Notes: generated by a model from the letters alone, not told the origin. Numbered from the stretch's first letter, positions 31,582 through 42,474 are shown. The stretch: DNA of 64,000 nt from Rhynchopus sp. YZ270_cl-10 (GCA_964035575.1 OZ037861.1:62001-126000); one strand, 5' to 3'. Program-made: numbers and translations.

Positions 31582-34467
31582 TTAATACGACCCTCCTTCT
31601 CGCCTCTGGTCCGTGTCGCGGGGGCGGCTGTTCTCGTCCGTCGTCGTATCCTTCTTCTCCTCACCGCCATCTGCACGACGATCTTGAGCGTTCCTGGCCT
31701 TGTCCTTGGCCTCGCGAGCTGCCTTCTTCAGCGCCTCGTTCTCCTCCGTGAGCCGCTTGCTCTCCGCTGCCAGCTGCACATTCTGCTCCTTGCACTGCTG
31801 CATCGTCTCCTTCATCTCAGCACAGTCTGCTCTGAGCTGTTCCATGCCAAGAGGCTGCGGCGGCTGCTCGACTGGTGCCGACTGCTGCGGTTGTCCCATC
31901 ATCCGCTTCTGTGCCTCCAACATTTCCTTCTGCTGTTCCATGACGCCCTTCATCATCTCCCGCAATTCCTTCATTTCCTTCTTCATCAGCTCGATCTCTT
32001 CCTGCGCTGCTGATGAAGCTGCGGGAGGTGCCGGAGCCGCCGGTGCCCCTGTTGCAGGGTGGGGCCGAGCTGCAGGTGGTGCGTATCCCCTCGCCTTAGC
32101 CGCCCACGTGCCAGCGCCGCTCTCTGCTGCTCCTTGCCTCGGTACTGGGAACTGCGCCAGAGGGATACCCCACGGATTCGCACCCACCTTCTGCACACGA
32201 CGCCCTTCCTTCACCGCACACACCGTCAACACCAATCCACCCACCTCCAGCACCCCTTCTGTGCTCGGGCACGGCACATCCGACGTAACCGTCCACTTGT
32301 GCCCTCGCGACAGCACCTTCACCGTCCAGATCGCCTCTCTCGCCAGCCCCTCACACAACAGCTGGACCGACGTGTTCGCCGGAATTCCCCCAATCTCGTA
32401 TCTGTGTCCCTGCACGACGACGTCCTCCTGCACAAGAAGCCTCTTCGCAGCCTCCAAGTCCCCCTTCATGACACGCACCGCGTAGCCCCCTTCCCCTACG
32501 GCGAGTCCGCGCACGCTATCCTCCAGGTTCTCCTCCGCAAGGTCCAGCCGTGCCAGAGCAGACTCCAGCGGTTCCGCCTTCCACAACAACCCACAGTCCC
32601 CGTACTCCTTTGCCTGGAAGAGGTGCCGCACAAACACCCCTTCCCGTCCGCTTCTCTTCAGCATGGCGCACACCATGTCCTCCGTCACGTCCACAGACAT
32701 CTCCATCCATCCTCCTTTCTCCAAGCCGCGTCCACACCGCACCCCCTGCAACCCGTACCACCGACGCATGCGTTGCTCTCCCTTTGTGCGTCCTTCTCCC
32801 GCCCTGATGAGGGTCCGGCCCATCAGCGTAACCAGCTTGCTCGTGAACGCAGTACTCTCCTCCACCGGCTTCACCACCTTGTCCAGGTCCGACGTCATGG
32901 TGCCCAGCCAGACTTCCTCCATACGTGCGCCTCGGTCGGTCCGCACTGCCACCTTCACCTTCCTTGTACGTGTCGCACCTGTGCACTTCGCGCGTGAGAC
33001 AAGCACCACCTGGGGGAGTGTGTGCAGCAATTCCAACCCCTGCACGAGTTCACCCGACCACGCAACTGCCGCCACCTGCGTCACCCCTTCCACAATATCA
33101 GGTACTGCCTCCCACACCGGAATTTTCCACCCTGGAGAGTCCAAGACTAAGTTCAGCGGGGCCTCCGCATCCGTGCGCACCGATGGCGCCTTCTTCCTGC
33201 CCGTCACAGCCGTGCCCGGCACGTGCAACTGCGGTTGCCCCACTGCGCACATGATCTCCTCGCCCGCCTGCAGCCCTGCCGACGTCACTGCACCGTAGTG
33301 CACTCCTCCCTCGTACGCCAGAACGATGTCTGACTCCCGGAACGCCAGGTTCGCCTTCTCCGCTGACCCCTCCTTCAATGCCCCGTCCGTTTGCCCGTCA
33401 ATCACTGTAGCCCTCAGCACATTCCCCGGCCCGACGTCCATCACCACAACACGGGTCCGCATCGCCCTCGCAATCGCGTGGAGACACAGATGGTCCCCCC
33501 ACGTCCCCAGCTGCGCCATCGCGGCCAGATACCCCTCTGCCCCCGCTTCCCCTTCGATGAATGGGCTGTAAAACGCCGCATCCTTCCTCATCACCCCCAC
33601 CGCCAGCTTGCGGAACCCTGCATGCCCGTTCGGGGACGACTCCGCAGACCACGCCACTGATCGGAAGAGACAGTCCCCTTTGCCCCCGCACTCCTCCCAT
33701 CTCATACCCCAACGCTCCAATAACCCCTTGATCCCTGGCTGCGTCGTCGGCGCCTGCTTCTCCGCCGTGCATCCCCTTGCGGCGTAGCTACCACCTGCCA
33801 CCAGCGTCGCGCTCGACTCCGCTGCCGTCATCCCCTGTCCCGCCCTCGCACTGTGCAACACGGAGACCTGTATCCCCCTCTTCTTGAGGTTGGATACCAT
33901 CGATCTCACCTTCTCCAGTCGTGGCCTGAGCAGCTGCGAGTCGCACGGTTGCCCCGCGGATACCTGCTTCCACACCTGCAGATGCGACACCCACACCCGT
34001 GCATGCACCCCTTTCTTGTAGGATCCGTCCGTGACACCTCGCAGCCCCAAGAGGATTCCTTCGTATGCCGCCTCCGCCTTCGTCACTCCTGCCAGTCGCT
34101 TCGTCAACTCCCAGTGCGTCACCGGCTCGTCCTCCGTTGCTTCACGTGCCAGCGCACACAGCCCCGTCGCGTCCCGCACCTTCTCGCCAGGCGCGACCCC
34201 AACGAAGATGTCGGGGTCTCTCTTCTCGTCGTCGTCAGCTGCACGCTTCATGCCTCCAGCACCCGGGTACAGCAGTTGGTGCCCAATAGCCCTGTGCGCC
34301 AGCTCAGCTGCCGACGTCGTCTCCTCGCTGCACCTGCAGTTCCAGGAATCGCAACACACAGGCGCCGGCGGGTGTGGGGTCCATTTGGCCGATCCGTGTG
34401 ACGGATCGTTGCCCGGGATACTCCGCGTGGAGGCTGGACGTGACTTCGACACCATGTACGAAAACAT
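31582..34467 (-). CDS. LINE ORF1: degenerate RNase-H-like region, OTU protease, coiled coil
   Basis: 961 residues. Residues 86-225 follow the strand and helix order of an RNase H fold (DIFVGVAP, KAEAAYEGILLGL, VWVSHLQVW, a late AAESSATLVA helix), but most expected acidic active-site residues are missing; this is an inference from pattern. Residues 250-395 are a good OTU cysteine protease: GKGDCLFRS (Asp 265, Cys 266), WGDHLCLHAIA, and HYGAV (His 390). The centre is unassigned. The C-terminal 200 residues are Pro/Ala-rich, then a Met/Glu/Lys coiled coil (EEIELMKKEMKELREMM) and a charged end. Probably the RNA-binding partner of ORF2; the OTU domain might remove ubiquitin from element proteins or host factors. 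Confidence 0.85.
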   Translation of the reverse strand: MFSYMVSKSRPASTRSIPGNDPSHGSAKWTPHPPAPVCCDSWNCRCSEETTSAAELAHRAIGHQLLYPGAGGMKRAADDDEKRDPDIFVGVAPGEKVRDATGLCALAREATEDEPVTHWELTKRLAGVTKAEAAYEGILLGLRGVTDGSYKKGVHARVWVSHLQVWKQVSAGQPCDSQLLRPRLEKVRSMVSNLKKRGIQVSVLHSARAGQGMTAAESSATLVAGGSYAARGCTAEKQAPTTQPGIKGLLERWGMRWEECGGKGDCLFRSVAWSAESSPNGHAGFRKLAVGVMRKDAAFYSPFIEGEAGAEGYLAAMAQLGTWGDHLCLHAIARAMRTRVVVMDVGPGNVLRATVIDGQTDGALKEGSAEKANLAFRESDIVLAYEGGVHYGAVTSAGLQAGEEIMCAVGQPQLHVPGTAVTGRKKAPSVRTDAEAPLNLVLDSPGWKIPVWEAVPDIVEGVTQVAAVAWSGELVQGLELLHTLPQVVLVSRAKCTGATRTRKVKVAVRTDRGARMEEVWLGTMTSDLDKVVKPVEESTAFTSKLVTLMGRTLIRAGEGRTKGEQRMRRWYGLQGVRCGRGLEKGGWMEMSVDVTEDMVCAMLKRSGREGVFVRHLFQAKEYGDCGLLWKAEPLESALARLDLAEENLEDSVRGLAVGEGGYAVRVMKGDLEAAKRLLVQEDVVVQGHRYEIGGIPANTSVQLLCEGLAREAIWTVKVLSRGHKWTVTSDVPCPSTEGVLEVGGLVLTVCAVKEGRRVQKVGANPWGIPLAQFPVPRQGAAESGAGTWAAKARGYAPPAARPHPATGAPAAPAPPAASSAAQEEIELMKKEMKELREMMKGVMEQQKEMLEAQKRMMGQPQQSAPVEQPPQPLGMEQLRADCAEMKETMQQCKEQNVQLAAESKRLTEENEALKKAAREAKDKARNAQDRRADGGEEKKDTTTDENSRPRDTDQRREGGSY

Positions 34468-34507
34468 TGTTTATATTCTTTCTTTTTGTGTACGTTGTGT
34501 GTATCCC

Positions 34508-35112
34508 TCCAGAGTGGTTATAGATTTGCAGTGGGAAAGAAATGCTTTCTCAATTTTCGTAACGTTCTTGAGTGGTGTCAGATCCAGGGTCGTTAAGCTG
34601 GTGCAGAAGTAAAGGAAGTCCGCACCAACCTGCGTCACATTGCTCAACCCAGACAGGTCGACACTTGTCAACGAGGCGCAGTTGAATAAGAAGCTGTCTC
34701 CGATGTGAGTCACAATGGACTCAACACTGAGATCAAGTCTCGTTAACGACGTCTTTGACAAGAACCAATCAGGAATGACCGTCGCAACCTCCGCCTGCAG
34801 AAGCAAACACGCCACCACAGGATCCTTCACCCACTCCAACCTCTTTTCCCTCAGGTCTGTCTCACCCAACGCACGAAGCTCTGCAATGGCTTCTTGCTTC
34901 TTCGACTTCGTCAGGATGATTGTGTCACCAGCACTCAGCTGCGTCATGTCCGCTCCTGCTCCCATCACTTCGCCTCCGAAACTCATGCAAAAGCCGTCTT
35001 CAGGCAACCCCATTGCAGACGCCACCTTCCGCCGCAAGTCCTCCGCTGTGTCATCTGCACCCACCTCGACTGTGTGCTGATTCGCTCTGAAATCCTCGAA
35101 GTGCACGTCCAT
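34508..35112 (-). pseudogene. Ubiquitin-like/LRR gene, 5-prime half (split by LINE)
   Basis: Start codon at 35112, intact ubiquitin-like domain and the first four or so LRR units, then the LINE. The upstream frame to 35310 is leader. With 26106-26727 it would make an MDVHFED-type gene of about a dozen repeats. Confidence 0.85.
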
Positions 35113-36399
35113 TTGTTTTGTTGTGGTTTTTGTGTTCTGATCTCTGTGTGTGGTGGTGGGGTGTGGAGGAGAAAACAACAAGCCTGCGGGTCTTTTCAAG
35201 GAACCTTGCTTATGTGGACGGGTGCTGAAGGTGAGGTATATGAGGATTGTGCTGAACTCTGTGTTGCAATAGTGCATGAGGAAGGGCAGCAGGGATAAGG
35301 GGTGCCGCACTCTTGTGTAATATTTTCTCTTGTTTACACGCCAAACTCTGTAACCTATCCGAAAGACGTCTTCTAAAAGACGCGTTAAAAGACGTGGGGG
35401 AGCCTTGGTGTGTGTGTGTGTGTGTGGTGCTTAGTATAATATTATCGATTGTGTTTTTTTTGTGTGAATCCCTCGGAATATGGCGGGTGGTGTGAGGGGC
35501 GCCATCAGTTGGTATTGAATTGACCAGATAGGGAACTAAGAGAAAGGCACGAGATCGTGTAAAAGCTCCTCCGATGTGCTGTGGTGAAATGTAGTGATGT
35601 ATTCAACATCAGGCTTTGGGGCACTTAGAGGCAAACAAATGTGTGGGGTTGGAGTGCTATTTTTGTTTCTTTCTGCTTTTTTTTTTTCTTGAAAACTTGG
35701 TTTGTATTAGTGAGGCCACCCGAGAGAGATTGCTCCACTATCCACTTCTCTTTTTTTAAAACCACCACCCACAGTATAGAAGGGCTTAGTGCAAGCACGT
35801 TGCACTCTTTGACTCAAACCACGTTTTCTTGTTGGTCTACGCGGCAGGGTTCCACACCGCTCAAGGCAGTGGGGGGACAGGTCGGTCAATTTGACTCTAC
35901 GGCTGCGCATCGCTTCCATGTGGCGTAGTTTGTGGACATGTGAAGCTTGCGACCCACCTGTCACGCAAGATCATTCCCTCCACCCCCCTTGTCTTACTAG
36001 TTCATACTCAAAGGCATTTTCTTTTTCCCCACCCCCACCCCTTTGCTTTAATTTTGCTTGCACATCCCGCCCCCTCGTCCCCCATCAAAAAAGGAAAAGA
36101 AGACTATCGCATCAGAGAGCTGATTTTTTTTTAAAAGGGGGTTGTTGACCGATTTACAAAAGCACCATGTAAGTGAAAAAGTAGGATTTTAAAAGACGAT
36201 AAAACACATAAAAGACGTTTTTTCAAAGACATGTTGAAAGACGTGGGGAGCCCTACTTAGGAGGGCCTGTGGGAATGTCTTGTTTTGCAAAGTTTTTCGA
36301 GGCGAGTAGAGTAGGCAGTACCTACCAACCCTTCCCTACCTCCCTTGGTACCCTTCTTCCCGTCCTGCCCTTATCCCCTCCCATCAGCACACCACGTTG
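35113..36399. other. Segmental duplicate, uninterrupted copy
   Basis: Homologous to 22022-23039 plus 25377-25574 plus 26063-26105. It serves as the empty-site reference for the two insertions at 23040 and 25575. An R-B copy lies at 35691-35741. Confidence 0.8.
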
Positions 36400-36934
36400 T
36401 CATTGTGCGTGTCTCGGTCGTTTGCGGGCTTGCTCGGGGGATTCGTCTCTGCTGCGTTTCGGGCGTTCTTCAACCACAAGATGCTTCAAATCTTTGTCTC
36501 TCTTTACCTTCTTTGACATAGCACTGCTGCAGCCGGAAAGGTAAATACTCGTCAACGAAGTGCAGTTCTCAACAAAACTCGAAGCTACCTTCTTAACCTT
36601 GTCGAATGGTGAGAGATCCAGGGTCGTTAAATCTTGGCAGCGGTAAAGAAAGAAAGTATCAATTATCGTAGCCTTGCTGAGTGGTGTCAGGTCCACGGTG
36701 GTTAATGAGGAGCAGCCGGAAAGAAAGAAACGGCTAATCACCGTCACGTTGCTGAGTGGTGTCAGATCCAGGGTGGTTAAAGATTGGCAGCCGTAAAGAA
36801 ATTCTTTCTCAATTTTCGTAACGTTCTTGAGTGGTGTCAGATCCAGAGTCGTTAAGCTGGTGCAGAAGTAAAGGAACTCCGCACCAACCTCCGTCACATT
36901 GCTCAACCCAGACAGGTCGACACTTGTCAACGAG
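36400..36934 (-). pseudogene. Ubiquitin-like/LRR gene, 3-prime half (split by SINE)
   Basis: Carries about six LRR units and the KRPRHAQ tail, open up to the SINE junction within the TSVDLSGLSN unit. The 5-prime half is 37548-38005. Confidence 0.85.
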
Positions 36935-37547
36935 TATTAAACTTGAAAAACGTGATCCACCCCCGCAAAAAGAAAAACCAGCAAAAGGGAAGGATGGCAC
37001 CACGGTGTGCCAGAGAGTGGCTTGATCCCATTTGCTGACTTATACCCAACAAAGAAGCGACACCTAAGTGAACAGGGGCCGTATACCACCGCTGGTGGCC
37101 TAGGTTAGTATATAAGCCAGGTCAAGGTCCGCACTCTGGCAGCGTCAAAAGAAATAAACAACAATAAAACCACCAGTCATTCCAATGGGAGGAACGAATG
37201 ACTGGCATCTCCTAATTCTCTAAACTGCGGTGAGTGGAACACCCAACTGATGCAAACCACTGCCGCAGGTTAGCACCTACAAAAAGCAAAGAAAAGCAAA
37301 GAAAAGAAAAGCAAAAGCTCTGCATGGTCGTAAAGTAGGTGCAGGGTCGCTTAAATCCCTGAGGGCACAAAAAGCCCAGCATACACCTCCTCCAGTTGCT
37401 TTGGACCCTCCAGTATCATGTGCCCGGGTTTGCAAAAGTGCAATGCAACCATCCCACGCGTGGCCTTCGTTCACTCAAAAAAGAGATTATATCCGGGGAC
37501 GCCAGGGCAAAAATGCCGGGGGGCTGCCACCTCACGTTTTTGTCCCC
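36935..37547 (-). mobile_element. SINE-like retroposon, copy 1
   Basis: 613 bp between perfect 18-bp duplications TCGACACTTGTCAACGAG (36917-36934, 37548-37565). On the minus strand it ends GGATCACGTTTTTCAAGTTT then AATA, close to the LINE end GGTCACGTCAACAAGTTTAA, so the LINE machinery could mobilise it. No coding frame. Its centre and 5-prime part resemble the 58207-58810 copy. Confidence 0.8.
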
Positions 37548-38005
37548 TCGACACTTGTCAACGAGGTGCAGCTGCGCAAGAAGCTGCCTCCGATGTGAGT
37601 CACAATGGACTCAGCACTGAGATCAAGTCTCGTTAACGACGTGCGTGACAAGAACCCATTCGGAATGACAGTCGCAACCTCCGCCTGCAGAAACAAACAC
37701 GCCACCACAGGATCCTTCACCCACTCCAACCTCTTTTCCCTCAGGTCTATCTCACCCAACGCACGAAGCTCTGCAATGGCTTCTTGCTTCTTCGTCTTTT
37801 TCGTCAGGATGATTGTGTCACCAGCACTCAGCTGCGTCATGTCCGCTCCTGCTCCCATCACTTCGCCTCCGAAACTCATGCAAAAGCCGTCTTCAGGCAA
37901 CCCCATTGCAGACGCCACCTTCCGCCGCAAGTCCTCCGCTGTGTCATCTGCACCCACCTCGACTGTGTGCTGATTCGCTCTGAAATCCTCGAAGTGCACG
38001 TCCAT
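37548..38005 (-). pseudogene. Ubiquitin-like/LRR gene, 5-prime half (split by SINE)
   Basis: Start at 38005, complete ubiquitin-like domain with a KKTKKQEA variant linker, and one and a half LRR units before the SINE. Confidence 0.85.
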
Positions 38006-38215
38006 TTGTTTTGTTGTGGTTTTTGTGTTAACTCTGTGTGTGGTGGTGGGGTGTGGAGGACAAGACAACAAGCCTGCAGTCTTTTCAAAGAACCTTGCTT
38101 ATGTGGACGGGTGCAGGTGATGTATAGCAGGGATAATCAGGCTTTGGGGCACTTAGCGGCAAACAAAATGTGGGGGGTTGCGGGTGCTATTTTTTTCTTC
38201 TTCTGTTTTTTTCTT

Positions 38216-38266
38216 GAAAACTTGGTTTGTATTAGTGCAGCCACCCGAGAGAGATTGCTCCACTAT
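38216..38266 (+). repeat. R-B repeat
   Basis: Third member of the duplicated set with 22588 and 35691. Confidence 0.65.
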
Positions 38267-38625
38267 CCACTTCTCTTTTTTTAAAACCACCACCCACAGT
38301 ATAGACGGGCTTAGTGCAAGCACGTTGCACTCTTTGACTCAAACCACGTTTTCTTGTTGTTCTACGTGGCAGGGTTCCACACCGCTCAAGGCAGTGGGGG
38401 GACAGCTTCCCTGTTCTTGTTTTTTTGAGGGGACTACACCAGCACACCATCACCTCCTCTATATATAGGGCAGTAGAGCCTTTGGGGGGTGGCTCCCTGA
38501 CCTGGCGTTTTATTATTTTTTTTTTCTCAAAAAAAAAGGGGGAGGAGGACGAATTGGTGGGGTAGGTAGGATAACAACAAGGTAGAAACGAAGAACAATT
38601 CATCAAAAAATAAAGTGAAGTTGAT

Positions 38626-38689
38626 AGTGCAAAACGCCTCTGGGGACGCAGGCACTGACACTCCGCGGGTTATCGAACCCCGGAGTGTC
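38626..38689 (+). repeat. R-E stem-loop plus GGGTTATCGAACCC hairpin
   Basis: Outer AGTGC/GCACT stem, followed directly by a 14-bp hairpin with one bulge: GACACTCCG, GGGTT, loop ATCG, AACCC, CGGAGTGTC. The loop part recurs at 48113-48187 with different outer pairs. Confidence 0.75.
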
Positions 38690-38790
38690 GCACTTGGGAA
38701 CAATTCATCAAGAATAAAAAGGGAGAAGGGGGGAGGGGAAGGTGATAAAGGATAGACACAATAGCTTAGTGGTGGATGTATTTGTGAATA

Positions 38791-38849
38791 ATTTGCCCCA
38801 TCACAATACAGCTGTATTGTGATGTGTACCATGTATCATGATGGGCAAA
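38791..38849. mobile_element. MITE-related short palindrome
   Basis: ATTTGCCCCATCACAATAC facing a complementary arm ending ATGATGGGCAAAT. It shares CATCACAATAC with the larger MITE. Confidence 0.5.
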
Positions 38850-38960
38850 TGAGCACAATACAGCCAACCACGAACAAAGCCCTTTTGCTGCTTTGGCAAC
38901 GTAAAAGGATGGAAAGAATATGAATCAAATAAACGTATGTCACGGACGATACCCCACCTA

Positions 38961-39089
38961 ATGGTGGCAGTATTGTGATGGGGGGGGGGCATTGAGATAC
39001 GCAAAATACATCACAATACACGTGTATTGTGATATATTTTGATGTATTTTGCGTATTCCACTGGGCTCCCATCACAATACTGCCACCAT
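38961..39089. mobile_element. Palindromic MITE, copy 2
   Basis: Ends ATGGTGGCAGTATTGTGATG and complement, TA on both sides (38959-38960, 39090-39091). A G-run replaces part of the left arm. Confidence 0.8.
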
Positions 39090-39467
39090 TAACCCCTCCC
39101 CCTCCCCTCATCCCCTCATCCCCACACCACGAACCGAGTATGAGCAATGACAAGGGGGCATGACTAGCTAACATCGCAAGACTAAACAATGACAAGACCC
39201 CCTGTCAAATGACAACGCCACTCATTACACACAGGGCTGCTGTGTGTTGTCGTTATTTAGTTTTTGCCATGTAACTGCACATACACCTTGTCACATGCCT
39301 GGTCATAAGGTGGTAACTAGGCCGTGGTATACACTCCTTCCTATAGTTTCATAGTGCTTTGCAGACCTTACTCTCGCATACAGCTCTGATGGGAGTCTTG
39401 TGCTGTACCACATCAATGCAAAAAAAAAAAAAAAAAAAAAAAAAAATGATTTAATCGTCACTTTTTT

Positions 39468-39530
39468 GATAAATTGCTGGATCCGGGTAGTTGCCTCGGA
39501 TGTGTTGCCACAGTTTGTGCAATCTCCACT
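39468..39530 (+). repeat. R-A repeat
   Basis: GATAAATTGCTGGATCCGGG, then a standard 3-prime half. Confidence 0.6.
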
Positions 39531-39737
39531 TTCCGTTTTTTGAAAAAAAGAGGGTCATTTCAAATACTGTCTGCTGTTTTCAAAATATAAAATCAATTTA
39601 GAGATTTGAGAAAGCAATCAGGGTCCACCAAATTAATCAAGGCGCGTATAGGACCGTTGTGGACCGTATACGCGCCTATACGCGGGGTAAAAATCAGGTG
39701 GAGGGTGCCAAAAGTTTAGAAAAAAAGGGAGAGGGGG

Positions 39738-39777
39738 ATTGCTAGATGAGACTAAACCTCGTGTGTTTAGTTACCTT
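39738..39777 (+). repeat. R-D stem-loop, A:T stem variant
   Basis: Stem ACTAAAC/GTTTAGT around CTCGTGT: a G:C pair of other copies is A:T here with pairing kept. Confidence 0.6.
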
Positions 39778-40180
39778 AAAAGGGGGGCTTAAACCCGGGG
39801 GAGACACTTTAAAGGTCGAAATACATTTGTATTTCGACTTGCTTAAAATGGGGGGTTTATTTGAAAGATAAAGTAGAAAGTTAAATCTGCTGGCAATCAG
39901 GCACTATGTCACCAAAAAAAAAAAACGCTGTAAAAAAAAGGGGGGGTAAAAAAAAAAGAAATGAGGGGAGTGGTTGTGAACAAATGTAGATTTTTTTTTT
40001 TCACTACACGGGAGGGTGTTCAGCCACCTCTCACTACACATCATGTTTGAGTTAAACAGAATCGGCGTGAGATCATATTTCTTTTTTTTTTTTTTTTGTG
40101 TTGGATTTCTTCCCACTTCGTGTAAAGACTTTGTGAAGACTTTGCAGTAAAAAAAAAGTATAAAAAAAATATAAAACAAA

Positions 40181-40227
40181 TGTGACTTAAAGTACAAAGC
40201 CCCTTCTCTTTGTGAACAGTGTACCTC
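40181..40227 (+). repeat. R-C repeat, short copy
   Basis: GTGACTTAAAGTACAAAGCC, then an altered loop and GTGAACAGTGTACC. Confidence 0.5.
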
Positions 40228-40453
40228 CGTTAAAAGAAAGGTTGGAGAGGGGCATCAGCCCTCGGTGAGTATCCCATTTTGAATGGAAAAAATTTTGGGA
40301 TGGATGGGGGGGTGTTGAAAAACGTATATACTTGAAAGATGAGGAGAGAAGCTCGCTGTGCACCCAGCTGTGCACACAACACACATTATGGGTAAATGCT
40401 CTACTCTGAGAGACTACCTACATTTGCTTTTCAAAACACACACACACACACAT

Positions 40454-40698
40454 TGGGGCCATATTCTGCGCAAGAATTGCCCCCTATTAGTTATCAAAAC
40501 ACACACATACACACACTCTCTCTCCCATGGGCTATGTTCCGATTGCTAGGGATAACCTACCTGTTCTCAACACACTCTCTCGTTTGGGGCCATATTCTGC
40601 GCAAGAATTACCCCTACTAGTTATCAAACACACACACATATACACCAGTGGGCTATCGTTCGTTCGGGCCGTACCCACCTCTAAATTAAGTTATCAAA
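40454..40698 (+). repeat. Cluster of four R-H stem-loops
   Basis: Copies at 40454-40498 (GGGGC/GCCCC stem), 40528-40570, 40585-40629 (ATTCT-GCGC-AAGAAT inner arm) and 40648-40698 (GTGGG/CCCAC stem), separated by CA runs. Three end in TTATCAAA. Confidence 0.7.
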
Positions 40699-41233
40699 TA
40701 CACATACACCCAACGCTATTTTTTGGTGACCGCCCGGGACACCTGGGGGGGTTCTCTCTGATTTGTTGCGTTCGCTTTCGTTGAACAATCTTTTTTGTTG
40801 GTTTTTTTTTTCAGTGCAGCAGCCATTCAAGGGCTTCACTAGCAGTGCTTGGTGTTGTTTCTTTATTGGTGCTCCGGGAGGGGTCGATATTGACAGGTCG
40901 TTGACAGGTCGTTGACCGACTTCCGAAAGCACCATTTATATTTGTTCTGCTCTCGCAAGGATCCTGTGAAGAAAAACCCCCTGTGGTTGCTATCTCCCCT
41001 CCGTCTAAAAAGCAAACAAAAAAAAATTTTTTTTTGTATTCTTTATTCTGAACATGTTGCCAGCGTAGCGCAAAGACCCGTCACTCTCGCGGGTCCTCTT
41101 GGGGAGGAAGTGGTTTGGAAGAGACAGTCGTGGCGCACCAAGAAGTACACCGTGGTCTCCGCCCTCATGCTGTGAGGCACAACAAGCAACAGAGAGATGT
41201 GTTCCATTCATTGATTGGAAACAAAAACAAAAA

Positions 41234-41280
<47 letters not shown>

Positions 41281-41402
41281 CAGGACAGGGTATTAGGGCG
41301 GTGTGCTGTGTAGACACTCCAGTGGAACCGATACAGTGACCACAACCCTGCTGGTTGAAGGGAGATTGCGATGAGGGGCAAAGAGAGGGGGTAAAGGTTG
41401 AA

Positions 41403-41429
41403 AGTGCAAACACATCACCGGTAGGCACT
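41403..41429 (+). repeat. R-E stem-loop, minimal
   Basis: AGTGCAAACACATCACCGG then TAGGCACT: outer stem kept, centre shortened. Confidence 0.5.
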
Positions 41430-41495
41430 GAGAAGAAAAAAAGGTGGGGGGAAAAACAGCAACACACACACACGCACACACCTCATTGAAAGAAA

Positions 41496-41615
41496 GTTGA
41501 CTTGAAATACAAAAGCCCTCTCTGTGAACAGTGTACCTTTTGGTATGACCGGGTGTACCGTGGGGTGGACCCTCGAACCATGCTTGTCCTACAATCCATT
41601 TCGTGGTTTACATCT
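41496..41615 (+). repeat. R-C repeat, long copy
   Basis: Complete through GGGTGTACCGTGGGGTGGAC and CCTACAATCCATTTCGTGG. A CTCTGTG change lies in the loop. Confidence 0.65.
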
Positions 41616-41985
41616 GAAAGAAAAGGGGTGGAAAGAAACGTGGAACGTGCTGTACCACTCGAAGGATGCTATACCTATACCGTGTGTTGTGTACGGTTTG
41701 AGTTTTGGCACCAACGTGCCGAAAAGGGTTGGTCAGATGAACGTATACCTTCTTACACTTGGCCACCTGTAACTCTCAAAGAGGGGGTCTTCTTGACACG
41801 AAGACAAAAAAAACATAATAATAAAAAAATCAAATTCATAATTATCCTTACTGCGAAACAGTAAGTCTTAAAGGGGTGTAGCGAAAGAGAAGAGTGTGTT
41901 TCATATACTTTCTTTTCTAAACGAAAAGAAGGCAAAGAAGGTGCATATAATGTACCCTTGCTTTTTAAAAGAGTTGGAAAAAAAA

Positions 41986-42028
41986 GGTGCAAAAACGTCA
42001 CATCGTTCATCGGCGGACGCAGAGCACC
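41986..42028 (+). repeat. R-E stem-loop
   Basis: Outer stem GGTGC/GCACC against AGTGC/GCACT in other copies, a compensatory pair change. Centre ATCGTTCATCGGCGGACGC. Confidence 0.6.
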
Positions 42029-42174
42029 GGACACTCAAAATGAAAACATTTTGTTGTATCGACAATCACCTACCGAGGTAGGATCTGTACAACAAGGTCG
42101 CCCGAAGGCTTTGTACTTAATCGGTATGGACGGAGGCCATCTTCAACCGTTTTTGTTTTTTGTTTTTTTTTTTT

Positions 42175-42242
42175 GATAAATTGTTGGAGTATGTGTAGTT
42201 GCCTCGGTTGTGTTGCCAGAGTTTGTGCAAATCTCCACTGTC
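42175..42242 (+). repeat. R-A repeat after a T tract
   Basis: Preceded by a T-rich run of about 24 bases. Full consensus with an extra T in GTATGTGTAG. Confidence 0.7.
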
Positions 42243-42474
42243 CAAAAGTTCACTCACGAAAAGGCCTCGGATCTCTTTTTTTTGTACCAACACACTGCCC
42301 TACATGGGAGGGCTTTTGTCTTTTTCCCGGTCACAAAAAAAAGAGGGGAAAAAAAATCAATCAAACTTTTCAATTATTTAAAAAAAATAAAAAAAAAATG
42401 AGAACCGAGTCTCTGAGAGAGGGCGTTTGAGAGGTGTGAGAATCAAATACCATCTTTATTTTCGTTCCTTTTTT

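Larger units (their letters stand above)
26728..34507 (-). mobile_element. Full-length APE-type LINE with OTU-bearing ORF1
   Basis: 7780 bp, bounded by the 18-bp duplication TCCAGAGTGGTTATAGAT (26710-26727 and 34508-34525), both copies identical, so the insertion is recent. The 5-prime leader is only 40 bp (34468-34507). ORF1 stops 8 bp before the ORF2 start, which suggests termination-reinitiation. The 3-prime end reads GGTCACGTCAACAAGTTTAA then G, with no poly(A). Both ORFs are intact, so the element may be active. It interrupts an LRR gene in the same orientation. Confidence 0.92.

Noticed and set aside
26728-34507. LTR retroelement or Polinton
   Set aside because: No terminal repeats, integrase, capsid or polymerase B; target duplication and domains are those of a LINE.
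26794-34612. Long plus-strand frames opposite the LINE ORFs (for example 28314-29522, 29556-30692, 32059-32997)
   Set aside because: Shadows of GC-rich minus-strand coding sequence: Ser/Arg/Cys-rich, no domains.
38657-38689. tRNA T-arm at the GGGTTATCGAACCC hairpin
   Set aside because: The loop is 4 bases rather than 7 and the rest of the unit is not a cloverleaf.
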